Source: Aequoribacter fuscus
Lineage (GTDB): Bacteria; Pseudomonadota; Gammaproteobacteria; Pseudomonadales; Halieaceae
DNA length: 64,000 nt
Direction: 5' to 3'
NCBI RefSeq assembly: GCF_009910365.1
Contig: NZ_CP036423.1
Coordinates: forward strand, 992,001 to 1,056,000
Below, in pieces: positions 55,356 through 64,000 of this stretch. Each line of letters opens with the position of its first letter. Within the stretch, counting starts at the first letter, position 1. The translations under genes were made by a program, and so were the position numbers. The notes below the pieces were generated by a model. The model saw only the letters and a program-made list of their open reading frames with translations, was not told the origin of the DNA and searched no databases.

Positions 55356-56953
55356 GTATGGATGACTCTCGCTCTGTTGTATCGAGCAGACCCTCAAAAG
55401 GCGGTTTGCTAGGTTCCAGCGCGATCGTTGCCAGCATGACCTTTTTGTCGCGCATTCTGGGACTTATTCGAGATGTAGTACTCGCTGGCTTTATCGGTGC
55501 CACGGCCAACGCCGATGCGTTTTTTGTGGCGTTCAAAATTCCCAATTTTTTGCGTCGTCTATTCGCTGAGGGTGCCTTTGCGCAGGCCTTCATTCCAGTG
55601 CTTGCTGATTATCGAGCCTCCGGTGACGAGCAGGCCATACAGCAATTTATCAATAAAGTCACCGGCATGCTCGGCGGCGTGCTAATTGCCGTTACTGCCT
55701 TCATGATGGTGGCTGCCCCGGTTGTCACTGCCATTTTTGCGCCTGGATTTGTGGGCGATAGCGCTAAGTTTACGCTGACCGCTGAGATGCTGCGCATTAC
55801 CTTTCCCTATTTGTTGTTTATCTCCTTGACAGGCGTTGCAGGCGCGATTCTTAACTCTTACGGTTATTTTGCGGTGCCCGCCGTGACACCTGTGTTATTA
55901 AATATTTGCTTGATTGGAGCAGCCTTGGTTGCAGCCCCCTGGTTCGAGCCACCCATTATGGCTTTGGCCTGGGGGGTGTTTGCAGCGGGTGCTTGTCAGT
56001 TAACGTTGCAGCTGCCATTTTTAAGTCGAATTCAACGCTTGCCCAAACCGGTTTGGGATCGCAAAGATGAGGGCGTCCGCCGAGTACTGTGGCTGATGGT
56101 GCCCGCGCTATTTGGCGTTTCGGTCAGTCAAATTAATTTACTGCTTGATACGGTATTGGCGTCGCTGTTACCCAGTGGGTCGGTATCTTGGTTGTATTAC
56201 TCCGACCGCCTGACTGAGCTGCCCCTGGGTGTTTTTGGTATCGCGATTGCCACGGTGATTTTGCCAAACCTCTCCGACTTGAAAGCCCAACAAAATAGCG
56301 AGCAGGCAAAGCGAGTGCTCGACTGGGCTGTACGTATGGTGGTACTCATCGCCTTACCTGCGACGGTGGCTTTGTGGATTTTGAGTGAGCCCATATTGAT
56401 TACGTTGTTTCAGTATGGCGCTATGCAAGAGCATGACATCGCAATGGCTACCCTGAGTATGCGAGCCTATGCTCTGGGGTTATTGGCCTTTATGCTGATT
56501 AAAGTCTTGGCTCCTGGTTTCTATGCCCAAAAAGATACGAAAACGCCGGTTAAAATTGGTGTCATCGCCATGGTCAGTAACATGGTGCTGAATGTCGCGT
56601 TTGTGTTCCCTTTGATGCATTGGTATGACGTGGGCCATGTGGGGTTGGCTTTGGCTACATCCTGCTCCGCCTTTATCAATGCGGGTCTATTGATGCGTGG
56701 CCTGCGAGCGCGAGATTTACTGACTTGGCAAGCAGGTTGGGTTAAGTTTTTGGTGACTCTGATCTTAGCTTTGGTCCTCATGAGCGCCGTTTTACTGCTG
56801 ATACCACCACTGATGCAAGATTTTGCGGGGTTGCCGTGGTGGCGTCGATCTGTTCAGCTTGCAGGGCTTGTTGTCGCAGGCGCTTTGTCTTTTGGGATTG
56901 TGGCGTATTTTGGCGGTATTCGCCTGGCTCAATTACGGTCGCCGAGCTTATAA
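55352..56953 (+). CDS. murJ: Lipid II flippase MurJ
   Basis: 533 residues, about 14 membrane segments of the MVF/MOP superfamily. Early signature FLSRILGLIRDVVLA, then FFVAFKIPNFLRRLFAEGAFAQAF, the most conserved MurJ block. The start is ambiguous: GTG at 55352 (overlapping the Nudix stop as GTGA) or ATG at 55358; both are near a GGTGG sequence. Flips lipid II for peptidoglycan synthesis. The following gap contains a promoter for ribF. Confidence 0.95.
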   Translation: MSMDDSRSVVSSRPSKGGLLGSSAIVASMTFLSRILGLIRDVVLAGFIGATANADAFFVAFKIPNFLRRLFAEGAFAQAFIPVLADYRASGDEQAIQQFINKVTGMLGGVLIAVTAFMMVAAPVVTAIFAPGFVGDSAKFTLTAEMLRITFPYLLFISLTGVAGAILNSYGYFAVPAVTPVLLNICLIGAALVAAPWFEPPIMALAWGVFAAGACQLTLQLPFLSRIQRLPKPVWDRKDEGVRRVLWLMVPALFGVSVSQINLLLDTVLASLLPSGSVSWLYYSDRLTELPLGVFGIAIATVILPNLSDLKAQQNSEQAKRVLDWAVRMVVLIALPATVALWILSEPILITLFQYGAMQEHDIAMATLSMRAYALGLLAFMLIKVLAPGFYAQKDTKTPVKIGVIAMVSNMVLNVAFVFPLMHWYDVGHVGLALATSCSAFINAGLLMRGLRARDLLTWQAGWVKFLVTLILALVLMSAVLLLIPPLMQDFAGLPWWRRSVQLAGLVVAGALSFGIVAYFGGIRLAQLRSPSL

Positions 56954-56968
56954 AAAGGCATCATCGGG

Positions 56969-56998
56969 TTAGGCTGATTAGCGCTAATTGGTTATACT
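56969..56998 (+). promoter_or_regulatory. Promoter of the ribF-ileS-lspA-fkpB-ispH operon
   Basis: TTAGGC (-35 like, 56969-56974), 18-bp spacer, TATACT (56993-56998). The spacer contains the 12-bp perfect palindrome ATTAGCGCTAAT (56977-56988), which may be an operator. No FMN riboswitch is visible. Confidence 0.5.
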
Positions 56999-57029
56999 GT
57001 GGCGCTTTCTGGTAGGCAAAAGTCAACAC

Positions 57030-57968
57030 ATGGAGCTAATCCGCGGATTACACAACTTACGCGCTAGGCATCGGGGCTGCGTAGCCACCGTGGGTGCGTT
57101 TGATGGTGTGCATCGCGGACACCAGTGGGTGTTGAAACATCTGGTCGAACGCGCGCAAGAGCGCGATCTTCCAACCACCGTGGTTTTGTTTGAACCCTTG
57201 CCGAAAGAGTATATTCGACCACTGGAAGCGCCCGCGCGAATCATGAATTTTAGAGAGAAAACCGAAGCGCTGGCCGAATGTGGTATTGATCGTGTGCTGC
57301 GGATTCACTTTAACGCCACGGTTCAGCAAATGACAGCTGAGAGCTTCATTCACGATGTGTTTTATGAAGGTATTGGCGCGAAATACGTTGTACTGGGCGA
57401 TGATTTTAGATTCGGTAATGACCGTCAAGGGGATGCCGAACTGATGACACGCCGAGGTCAGCGCTATGGGTTTGATTGCGCTGCGACCCCGACATTTGAA
57501 TTCGAGGGAGACCGTATCAGTAGCACTCGAATCCGCGAAGTTCTGGCGGAAGGCGCTTTTGATGAAGCGGAACGACTTTTGGGTCGGCGCTTTGCGATGT
57601 CGGGACGAGTGGTTTACGGAAAGCAATTGGGTCGGCAGCTAGGGTTTCCCACGGCAAACATACGCTTACACCGGTTGCGAGCACCGGTTAACGGTGTGTT
57701 TTCTGTACACGTAGATGGTCCTGGTTTTACGGGTGCTCCCGCTATTGCAAATGTCGGTACTCGACCGACCATTGACGATTCGATAGAAGCAAATTTAGAA
57801 GTCCATCTTATCGACAGAAATATCGATCTTTATGGCAAGCAAATACGGGTGACGTTTCAGCATAAAGTCCGAGACGAAATGAAGTTTGACGGTATCCACC
57901 AATTAAAAGAACGGGTCCTTGCGGATATCGCCGATACGCGCCGCTGGTTCCAAGAGCAAGAGCAGTAA
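57030..57968 (+). CDS. ribF: Bifunctional riboflavin kinase / FAD synthetase
   Basis: 312 residues from the ATG at 57030 (MELIRGLHNLRARHRG), the usual family start; the open frame begins earlier. The N-terminal FAD synthetase domain has VGAFDGVHRGHQ, and the C-terminal kinase domain has GRQLGFPTANI. Converts riboflavin to FMN and FAD. First gene of the conserved ribF-ileS-lspA-fkpB-ispH block, with ileS 9 bp downstream. Confidence 0.95.
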   Translation: MELIRGLHNLRARHRGCVATVGAFDGVHRGHQWVLKHLVERAQERDLPTTVVLFEPLPKEYIRPLEAPARIMNFREKTEALAECGIDRVLRIHFNATVQQMTAESFIHDVFYEGIGAKYVVLGDDFRFGNDRQGDAELMTRRGQRYGFDCAATPTFEFEGDRISSTRIREVLAEGAFDEAERLLGRRFAMSGRVVYGKQLGRQLGFPTANIRLHRLRAPVNGVFSVHVDGPGFTGAPAIANVGTRPTIDDSIEANLEVHLIDRNIDLYGKQIRVTFQHKVRDEMKFDGIHQLKERVLADIADTRRWFQEQEQ

Positions 57969-57977
57969 GAGATTATT

Positions 57978-60782
57978 ATGACCGACTATAAAGCTAGCCT
58001 TAACCTGCCACATACTGACTTTCCGATGAAAGCGGGTTTAGCTCAGCGTGAGCCTGAACGTCTAAAAGCATGGCAACAGCAAGGCTTATACCAAAAAATC
58101 CGTGAGCACTCGGCAGGGCGCCCCAAATTTATTTTGCACGACGGCCCTCCTTACGCCAACGGCGAGTTACACCTCGGGCATTCGGTCAACAAAATCTTGA
58201 AAGACATGATTGTTAAGTCTCGACAGTTGGCTGGTTTTGATGCCCCTTATGTGCCCGGCTGGGATTGTCACGGACTCCCCATCGAGCTAAATGTCGAGAA
58301 GAAGGTGGGCAAGCCTGGTCAAAAGATTAGCGCCTCAGAGTTTCGGCAAAAATGCCGCGATTACGCTAAGGGGCAGATCGATGGACAGCGAGAAGACTTT
58401 AAACGCTTGGGTGTTGTGGGCGACTGGGATAACCCCTATCTCACCATGAACCCCAAGTTCGAAGCGAACATCATTCGCACCTTGGCTAAATTGATCGATC
58501 GGGGACATCTCCTCAAAGGCTATAAGCCGGTACATTGGTGTTTGGATTGTGCATCTGCGCTAGCCGAAGCCGAGGTTGAGTACGCTGACAAAGAATCGCC
58601 AGCCATTGACGTCGCATTTGCAGCGGTTGCGGCAACAGAGGTGGCCGCGGCTTTTGGTGTTAGCGAGCTCGACAGTGTTGCCTTGGTCATTTGGACAACT
58701 ACGCCTTGGACTCTACCAGCGAACCAGGCGGTCTGCTTGAACGGTGATTTAGACTATAACTTGGTGCAAACCCAGCGTGGTGCCTTTGTGTTGGCTGAGG
58801 CTCTGGTCGAGAGCTGCATGAAACGCTTTGGTATTGAGGAATACACTATTGCCGGCACGGTTAAGGGAGCACGGTTAGAGAATATAGTACTGGCACATCC
58901 TTTTGCTGCTCGCAATGTCCCTGTGATTTTGGGTGACCATGTGACAACCGAAGCCGGTACGGGATGTGTGCATACTGCTCCCGCTCACGGTCAAGACGAC
59001 TATCAGGTCGGCTTGAAGTACGAGTTGCCGACGGAAAATCCAGTAATGAGTAACGGTGTATTTACGCCTGAAACCCCGCTAGTCGGTGGTATGTACGTGA
59101 CCAAGGCGAACGGAGTTATTATCGAGGCGTTGCAAGCTTCGGGTACTTTAATGGCCCATAAAGCGTTCATGCATTCCTATCCGCATTGTTGGCGTCACAA
59201 GACCCCCATTATCTTCCGAGCGACGCCTCAATGGTTTGTCAGTATGAGCCAGCAAGGCTTATTGACCGATGCTAAAGCGGCGGCTGATGGTGTGAGTTGG
59301 GTGCCAGATTGGGGTAAAGCGCGTATTGATGCGATGTTGGCGGACCGTCCGGATTGGTGTATTTCACGCCAAAGGACTTGGGGTGCGCCTATCGCCTTGT
59401 TTGTTCACAAAGAGACAGGAGAGCTGCATCCGAACACTCAAGATCTGATGGAAACTGTGGCTCTCGCGGTGGAAGAGGGCGGTATTGATGCGTGGTTTGA
59501 TATGGCGCCAGAAGCACTTTTGGGTGCAGATGCAGAATTTTATGACAAGGTGACCGATACGCTCGATGTTTGGTTTGATTCAGGGGTCACTCACGCGTGC
59601 GTACTGCGCGAACGAGAGGAATTACAAGCCCCTGCTGATTTATACTTAGAAGGATCCGATCAGCATCGTGGCTGGTTCCAATCCAGTTTGCTGACGGGCG
59701 TTGGCGCCTATGGTATGGCGCCCTACAAAGCTGTTCTGACTCATGGGTTTACGGTAGATGACCAGGGGCGCAAGATGTCCAAATCCTTGGGAAATATCCT
59801 ATCGATCAAAGAGGCCAGTAATAAATGGGGCGCAGATATCTTGCGCTTGTGGGTGGCAGCCACTGATTATCGTGGCGAGGTGGCCTTTGGTGATGAGATC
59901 TTCAATCGCACGTCGGATGCTTATCGCCGTATTCGTAACACGGCACGATTCTTATTGGCTAACTTAGTTGGATTCGAGCCTGATCAAGATCAGTTGCCGC
60001 AGAGCGACATGCTGCCTTTGGATCGATGGATGGTTTATCGAGCCGCGCAATTACAAGGTGAAATCGCAGCGGCATTCGATACTTATCAGTTCCACTTGGT
60101 CTATCAGAAAGTACACCACTTTTGCTCGGTAGAGTTGGGTGGTTTTTACTTGGATATCATCAAAGATCGCCAGTACACCACCCAAAGTGATAGCCAGGCA
60201 AGACGATCTGCGCAAACGGCTTTGTATCACATTATTCACGCGTTGGTCCGTTGGATTGCCCCTATCTTGAGCTTCACGGCCGACGAGATATGGGAGCATA
60301 TTCCCGGTGAAAAGTCTGAATCGGTGTTCTGTGAGCTGTGGTATGACGCGCTTGCGACCGTGCAGCCCGATGACCAGTTAAATGACGCCTACTGGCAGCA
60401 GCTTGTAGAAGTGAGGCGGGCTGTCAATGGTGCACTCGAAGCAGCGCGTTCTGATGGCTTAATCAAAGGTGGTTTGGACGCAGAGGTTTTTCTGTACGCA
60501 AATGAGCAGCTGGCCCCAGCATTGAATGCGTTAAAAGATGAGTTACGTTTTGTGCTCATAACTTCAGGTGCACGGGTACACGCTCTAGCACAAGCGCCAG
60601 ATGCCGCGAGAGAAACCGATCTTGAGGGTTTGAAGGTTGAGGTGCTGCGCTCTGACAGCGAGAAATGTGAGCGGTGTTGGCATCGCCGTGAAGACGTGGG
60701 GCAGCACGAACATCACCCTACGCTATGCGGTCGATGTGTTGAAAATATCGATGGTTCTGGTGAAGTACGTCATTATGCCTAG
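57978..60782 (+). CDS. ileS: Isoleucyl-tRNA synthetase
   Basis: 934 residues (E. coli 938). Class I signatures HLGH (in [10 protein letters not shown]) and KMSKS (in [10 protein letters not shown]) are present, with [11 protein letters not shown] in the editing domain. A C-terminal zinc finger is formed by CERCW and LCGRC. Charges tRNA-Ile and edits valine. This bacterial-type enzyme would be mupirocin-sensitive by family. lspA overlaps its end. Confidence 0.98.
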   Translation: MTDYKASLNLPHTDFPMKAGLAQREPERLKAWQQQGLYQKIREHSAGRPKFILHDGPPYANGELHLGHSVNKILKDMIVKSRQLAGFDAPYVPGWDCHGLPIELNVEKKVGKPGQKISASEFRQKCRDYAKGQIDGQREDFKRLGVVGDWDNPYLTMNPKFEANIIRTLAKLIDRGHLLKGYKPVHWCLDCASALAEAEVEYADKESPAIDVAFAAVAATEVAAAFGVSELDSVALVIWTTTPWTLPANQAVCLNGDLDYNLVQTQRGAFVLAEALVESCMKRFGIEEYTIAGTVKGARLENIVLAHPFAARNVPVILGDHVTTEAGTGCVHTAPAHGQDDYQVGLKYELPTENPVMSNGVFTPETPLVGGMYVTKANGVIIEALQASGTLMAHKAFMHSYPHCWRHKTPIIFRATPQWFVSMSQQGLLTDAKAAADGVSWVPDWGKARIDAMLADRPDWCISRQRTWGAPIALFVHKETGELHPNTQDLMETVALAVEEGGIDAWFDMAPEALLGADAEFYDKVTDTLDVWFDSGVTHACVLREREELQAPADLYLEGSDQHRGWFQSSLLTGVGAYGMAPYKAVLTHGFTVDDQGRKMSKSLGNILSIKEASNKWGADILRLWVAATDYRGEVAFGDEIFNRTSDAYRRIRNTARFLLANLVGFEPDQDQLPQSDMLPLDRWMVYRAAQLQGEIAAAFDTYQFHLVYQKVHHFCSVELGGFYLDIIKDRQYTTQSDSQARRSAQTALYHIIHALVRWIAPILSFTADEIWEHIPGEKSESVFCELWYDALATVQPDDQLNDAYWQQLVEVRRAVNGALEAARSDGLIKGGLDAEVFLYANEQLAPALNALKDELRFVLITSGARVHALAQAPDAARETDLEGLKVEVLRSDSEKCERCWHRREDVGQHEHHPTLCGRCVENIDGSGEVRHYA

Positions 60783-61257
60783 GATGAACCGCCTAGCCCT
60801 GTGGTTCGCCGTTGCGCTAGCGTTAGTCGTTGTCGATCAGGCCACTAAAGCCTGGGCCTCCGCTGCATTGGTTTACGCCGAGCCGAATGAAGTATTTTCG
60901 TGGCTAAATATTACGCTGCACCATAATGAAGGTGCAGCGTTCTCGTTCTTAAGTGATGCTGGCGGGTGGCAGCGATACTTTTTTACCGGCATTGCGGTGG
61001 GTGTTAGCATTATTATCACGGTCTGGATGACACGCCTGAAACCCGAAGAATACTTTTTGGGATGGGCTCTAGCATTGGTTTTAAGTGGGGCAGTAGGTAA
61101 TGTCATCGACCGCATTTTGTTGGGATACGTCGTCGATTTTATCTCGGTTCATTGGCAGCATTGGTATTTTCCCACCTTTAACATTGCTGATAGTTGTATC
61201 ACTCTAGGCGCCATTGGCCTATTGGTGGATGGTTTCAAAAGCCCCTCCAAATCTTAA
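60775..61257 (+). CDS. lspA: Lipoprotein signal peptidase
   Basis: 160 residues from the ATG at 60775 (8-bp overlap with ileS; GGTGAAG at suitable distance); an ATG at 60784 is the alternative. About four membrane helices. The two catalytic Asp are in [12 protein letters not shown] and FPTFNIADS. Cleaves prolipoprotein signal peptides in the inner membrane; the M16 peptidase in this window is a possible client. Confidence 0.95.
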   Translation: MPRMNRLALWFAVALALVVVDQATKAWASAALVYAEPNEVFSWLNITLHHNEGAAFSFLSDAGGWQRYFFTGIAVGVSIIITVWMTRLKPEEYFLGWALALVLSGAVGNVIDRILLGYVVDFISVHWQHWYFPTFNIADSCITLGAIGLLVDGFKSPSKS

Positions 61258-61276
61258 CAGGGAGTTATAAGATCAC

Positions 61277-61723
61277 ATGGATGAACTCAGCATTGGTCCC
61301 GGTACTCGCGTCAGCCTAAATTTTGCGTTAACGCTTGAAGACGGCAGCGAAATCGACAATAACTTCGGGTCTGACCCCGTGTCGTTTGTATTTGGTGATG
61401 GCAATGTGCTCGCGGGCTTTGAGCAGAAGCTCGTCGGTTTGGTAGCTGGCGATACCAAAGAAATAGCCGTTAACCCGGAAGACGGCTTTGGCCAGCCTAA
61501 TCCGAATAATATACAAGAAGTGAAGCGCTCATCGTTTGGTCCTGAGGAGTTGAGTTTGGGGTTGGTGTGTAGCTTTGCAGATGCCGAGGGTGGAGAATTG
61601 CCCGGTGTCATTGTTGGCCTGGACGAGCAAACCGTTACGGTCGATTTTAATCACCCTCTGGCGGGACGAACGGTGATCTTTAAAGTCGCAATTCATTCGG
61701 TGGCAGTCGAAGAGGTGCACTAA
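61277..61723 (+). CDS. fkpB: FKBP-type peptidyl-prolyl isomerase (SlpA/FkpB)
   Basis: 148 residues. An FKBP core is interrupted by the IF (insert-in-flap) domain, as in SlpA/Sly[31 protein letters not shown] and [14 protein letters not shown] are typical. It lacks the His-rich C-terminal tail of SlyD, favouring SlpA/FkpB. Its stop overlaps ispH (TAATG). Confidence 0.93.
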   Translation: MDELSIGPGTRVSLNFALTLEDGSEIDNNFGSDPVSFVFGDGNVLAGFEQKLVGLVAGDTKEIAVNPEDGFGQPNPNNIQEVKRSSFGPEELSLGLVCSFADAEGGELPGVIVGLDEQTVTVDFNHPLAGRTVIFKVAIHSVAVEEVH

Positions 61724-62676
61724 TGAAAGTAGTACTTGCCAATCCCAGAGGGTTTTGCGCGGGTGTAGATCGCGCTATCGATATCGTCAACCGAGCTCTG
61801 GATTTACTGGGGGCACCCATTTTTGTGCGTCATGAGGTGGTTCATAACAAAGTTGTCGTGGATGATTTGCGCAGTAAAGGTGCGGTGTTTGTTGAAGAGC
61901 TAGATGAAGTGCCGGAGGGCGCCACCGTGATTTTCTCGGCGCACGGCGTATCGCAGGCGGTCAGGTCTGAAGCTGAGCGCAGAGGACTAAAAGTGTTTGA
62001 CGCGACCTGCCCTTTGGTGACCAAAGTGCATATGGAAGTTACCCTGCATAGCCGCGACGGGGATGAATGCATCTTGATCGGTCACAAGGGGCATCCCGAG
62101 GTGGATGGGACGATGGGGCAGTACGATGCCTCAAATGGCGGCGCCATGTATTTGGTCGAGGACGAGGATGACGTTGCGAAATTGCAGGTAAAAAACGCCG
62201 AGCGTTTGTCCTACGTCACACAAACCACCTTGTCTGTTGACGATACTGCGCGCGTCATCGATGCGTTACGAGCTCGATTCCCAAGCATTAAGGGCCCGCG
62301 AAAAGACGACATTTGTTACGCGACACAAAACCGACAGGATGCCGTCAAGGCCTTAGCCGAGCAAGCTGATTGTATTTTAGTGGTCGGATCGCCGAACAGT
62401 TCTAATTCTAATCGTTTACGTGAACTCGCTGTTCGAATGGGAACGCCAGCCTATTTGATTGATGGGCCAGAGGATCTTCAGCGCGATTGGTTTGAAACCT
62501 GCCAAACGGTTGGTATTACCGCAGGGGCTTCTGCACCCGAACATTTGGTTCAGGCCGTGGCAGCTGCTATGCAAGAATGGGGCGGTGAGCGGGCAGTGGA
62601 ATTAGATGGGCGTAGAGAAACCATCACCTTCAGTTTGCCTAAAGAGCTTCGGATTCCAGTAACAAACTTGATTTAG
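61723..62676 (+). CDS. ispH: 4-hydroxy-3-methylbut-2-enyl diphosphate reductase
   Basis: 317-residue iron-sulfur enzyme of the MEP isoprenoid pathway. The three cluster Cys are visible: NPRGFCAGV (Cys12), FDATCPLV (about 96) and [11 protein letters not shown] (about 197). The conserved [10 protein letters not shown] follows. Final step giving IPP and DMAPP. The operon then runs into the minor pilin genes after a 92-bp gap. Confidence 0.97.
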   Translation: MKVVLANPRGFCAGVDRAIDIVNRALDLLGAPIFVRHEVVHNKVVVDDLRSKGAVFVEELDEVPEGATVIFSAHGVSQAVRSEAERRGLKVFDATCPLVTKVHMEVTLHSRDGDECILIGHKGHPEVDGTMGQYDASNGGAMYLVEDEDDVAKLQVKNAERLSYVTQTTLSVDDTARVIDALRARFPSIKGPRKDDICYATQNRQDAVKALAEQADCILVVGSPNSSNSNRLRELAVRMGTPAYLIDGPEDLQRDWFETCQTVGITAGASAPEHLVQAVAAAMQEWGGERAVELDGRRETITFSLPKELRIPVTNLI

Positions 62677-62768
62677 GCATCTTTTGGTCGCGTTTTAGGC
62701 GATAGGCGTGCAAAAAGTTTCCAGCACAAATCAGTGACTGCATGCTCCGAGTTTTACTCGGAGCTCTT

Positions 62769-63317
62769 ATGCGACAAACCGGCTTAACGTTGATCGAAAT
62801 CCTAATTACCTTGGCAATTTTGTCGCTCTTGTTAGGAATTATGCCCCCTTTAATGTCGGATTGGGTCGCTAAAATTCAGACGCATGCGACAGTCCGTTCT
62901 TTTTCCCACCATTTACATTGGGCCCGAGTCGAAGCTGTTGCTCGTTATGCCGTTGTTGGAATTTGCCCACTTGATCCAGCCAATCTCTCGCACTGTGGTG
63001 ACTCTTATTCACAGGGATGGCTAATTTTTCACGATGCAAACCATAACCGTCGGTATGGAAAGGGCGACGTTGTGCTTAAGGTGAAGCGGCTGAACAATTC
63101 GAGTGTAGAGTTCAAAAATCGGACGGGGTCTCACTTGGTGAATCGCACAATATGGTTTAGGGGCAACGGTATTTCTGGTTCGGCAATGACCTTGGTGGCT
63201 TGTAAGAATGAGTTGCCCAAGCGGGCAGCAGGGCTCGTACTGAACAATATTGGGCGTATCAGTGTTCGCGGTCATTTTAGCGCTTGCGGTAATCATGGGC
63301 GGTATGGTGCTAAATGA
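62769..63317 (+). CDS. Type IV minor pilin, FimT/GspH family
   Basis: 182 residues from the ATG at 62769 (MRQTG then LTLIEILITLAILSLL). The short leader ending in Gly before the hydrophobic helix with Glu at +5 is a class III prepilin signal cleaved by PilD. The rest is a GspH/FimT-like globular domain with paired Cys residues. Placement directly after ispH and before pilV is the Pseudomonas-type minor pilin locus. FimU and FimT are hard to tell apart here. Confidence 0.88.
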   Translation: MRQTGLTLIEILITLAILSLLLGIMPPLMSDWVAKIQTHATVRSFSHHLHWARVEAVARYAVVGICPLDPANLSHCGDSYSQGWLIFHDANHNRRYGKGDVVLKVKRLNNSSVEFKNRTGSHLVNRTIWFRGNGISGSAMTLVACKNELPKRAAGLVLNNIGRISVRGHFSACGNHGRYGAK

Positions 63318-63898
63318 ACGGTCGGCGTAAACTGTCCAACATGATTAATAAATTTTCATATTTCGGACTTAGAGCGGGATCGTCAGGGCTCACCGTGATT
63401 GAGCTTATGATCACCTTAGCGGTCTTTGCGATTATGGCGTCCCTGGCGGCACCACCGATGCAAAACTTGATCACTAACTATCGCGAACGCACTGCGATCA
63501 ATCAGCTGACGGGTTATATGCGCTTAGCGCGCTCAGAGGCTATTACGCGCTCAGCTTACGTGAGCCTGTGTGGGTCGAGTGATGGTAAACGCTGTGATGG
63601 CGATTTGAAAGAAGGTTGGCTGGTGTTTCAAGATGCTAATGGCGACGGTTTGTATCAAAGCGCCAGTGATACTCTGATTCGAAGTGGTAGCCTCGGCATG
63701 GGGGAGCGATACTTCACTGACGCTAATGGCACCGCGACGGCAAGCCCATTAATTTATAGTCGCGATGGGTCAAGGCGGGGTGGCGAAATCCAGTGGTTAT
63801 TTTGCTTCTCTGCCGATGCCAAGCATCAGCGGCAACTCTCTGTGAATGCCGCTGGCTACTTAAAAGTTGAGAAAGTCGCGGTGCTGGGGTGTAACTAG
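63314..63898 (+). CDS. Type IV minor pilin, FimT/GspH family (second copy)
   Basis: 194 residues; the start overlaps the previous stop (ATGA), and a later ATG at 63341 would give a more typical leader length. The prepilin site is SSG/LTVIELMITL, followed by a GspH domain with LARSEAITRSAYVSLCGS, typical of FimT/FimU. It resembles the preceding gene in layout but is well diverged. Together they likely prime type IV pilus assembly or DNA uptake. Confidence 0.9.
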   Translation: MNGRRKLSNMINKFSYFGLRAGSSGLTVIELMITLAVFAIMASLAAPPMQNLITNYRERTAINQLTGYMRLARSEAITRSAYVSLCGSSDGKRCDGDLKEGWLVFQDANGDGLYQSASDTLIRSGSLGMGERYFTDANGTATASPLIYSRDGSRRGGEIQWLFCFSADAKHQRQLSVNAAGYLKVEKVAVLGCN

Positions 63899-63902
63899 GC
63901 TT

Positions 63903-64000
63903 ATGAACACCGTGCGCACTCACAGAATAACGGGCGTGGCCTTGATCGAAATTTTAATTTCGCTGTTGATTTTGTCTGTGGGCGTCATCGGATTATCTAA
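63903..64000 (+). CDS. pilV: Type IV pilus modification protein PilV (3' end beyond window)
   Basis: Only the first 32 codons are inside. ITG/VALIEILISLLILSVGVIGL is a prepilin cleavage site plus hydrophobic helix typical of PilV, in the expected position after two FimT-type pilins. Incomplete because the window ends. Confidence 0.8.
   Translation, partial: MNTVRTHRITGVALIEILISLLILSVGVIGLS

Noticed and set aside
56954-57029. Possible FMN riboswitch before ribF
   Set aside because: The gap is only 76 bp and lacks the multi-stem RFN pattern; it is better explained by a simple promoter with a palindrome.

Overview
This window is a 64 kb piece of a gammaproteobacterial chromosome. By eye it is close to 50% GC and densely packed. 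Housekeeping content (AceEF with a homodimer-type E1, GroESL behind a sigma-32 promoter, FabV, MiaE, AceK, and a ribF-ileS-lspA-fkpB-ispH block running into type IV minor pilin genes) fits a marine, aerobic, fatty-acid-using member of the Pseudomonadales/Cellvibrionales type. That placement is inference from gene content and order. I saw no tRNA, rRNA, insertion sequence, prophage or CRISPR array, and no gene-free stretch longer than 300 bases.

Layout. 1-9.1 kb is a lipid/acetate block: two adjacent acyl-CoA dehydrogenases, an SDR and aceK in one run, two histidine phosphatases, then a convergent tesB plus a double-headed TetR regulator that is divergent from a crotonase. 9.1-20.7 kb is the unusual part, with five genes on the minus strand. 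In transcription order they are a REC-GGDEF-EAL regulator, a secreted subtilase, a small secreted protein ending in three GFRWGIR repeats, a giant two-component-propeller hybrid histidine kinase, and a second propeller protein whose kinase half is degenerate. The subtilase carries one copy of the same W-G motif near its C-terminus, so protease and small protein look like partners. 20.8-32.2 kb holds nadA, bepA-like, a TusA-like gene, an AI-2E/PerM transporter, an M16 peptidase and aceEF. aceE is preceded by a HexR-like palindrome.

32.2-37 kb is a complete glucosylglycerate cycle: glycerate kinase, MPGP-type phosphatase, GpgS-type synthase and a GH13_18 phosphorylase. It sits behind a sigma-54-type -24/-12 element. 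37-49 kb mixes a GT2-like protein, miaE, fabV, an MBL hydrolase, an acyl-CoA ligase, groESL, fxsA, an SDR, ppnP, ampG-like and sodB. 49.3-55.4 kb holds a PuuD-like membrane protein, a coiled-coil membrane protein with a perfect 37-nt palindrome in its 5' coding region, fumarase, sbcB, pyrB and a NudF-type Nudix gene. 55.4-64 kb is murJ, ribF, ileS, lspA, fkpB, ispH, two fimT/gspH pilins and the start of pilV.

How they work together. The most novel-looking unit is the 9.1-20.7 kb cluster. It can be read as a secreted peptide/protease module feeding periplasmic sensors that phosphorelay to a c-di-GMP enzyme; this is a hypothesis. The glucosylglycerate cluster with a sigma-54 element suggests nitrogen-responsive compatible-solute turnover.
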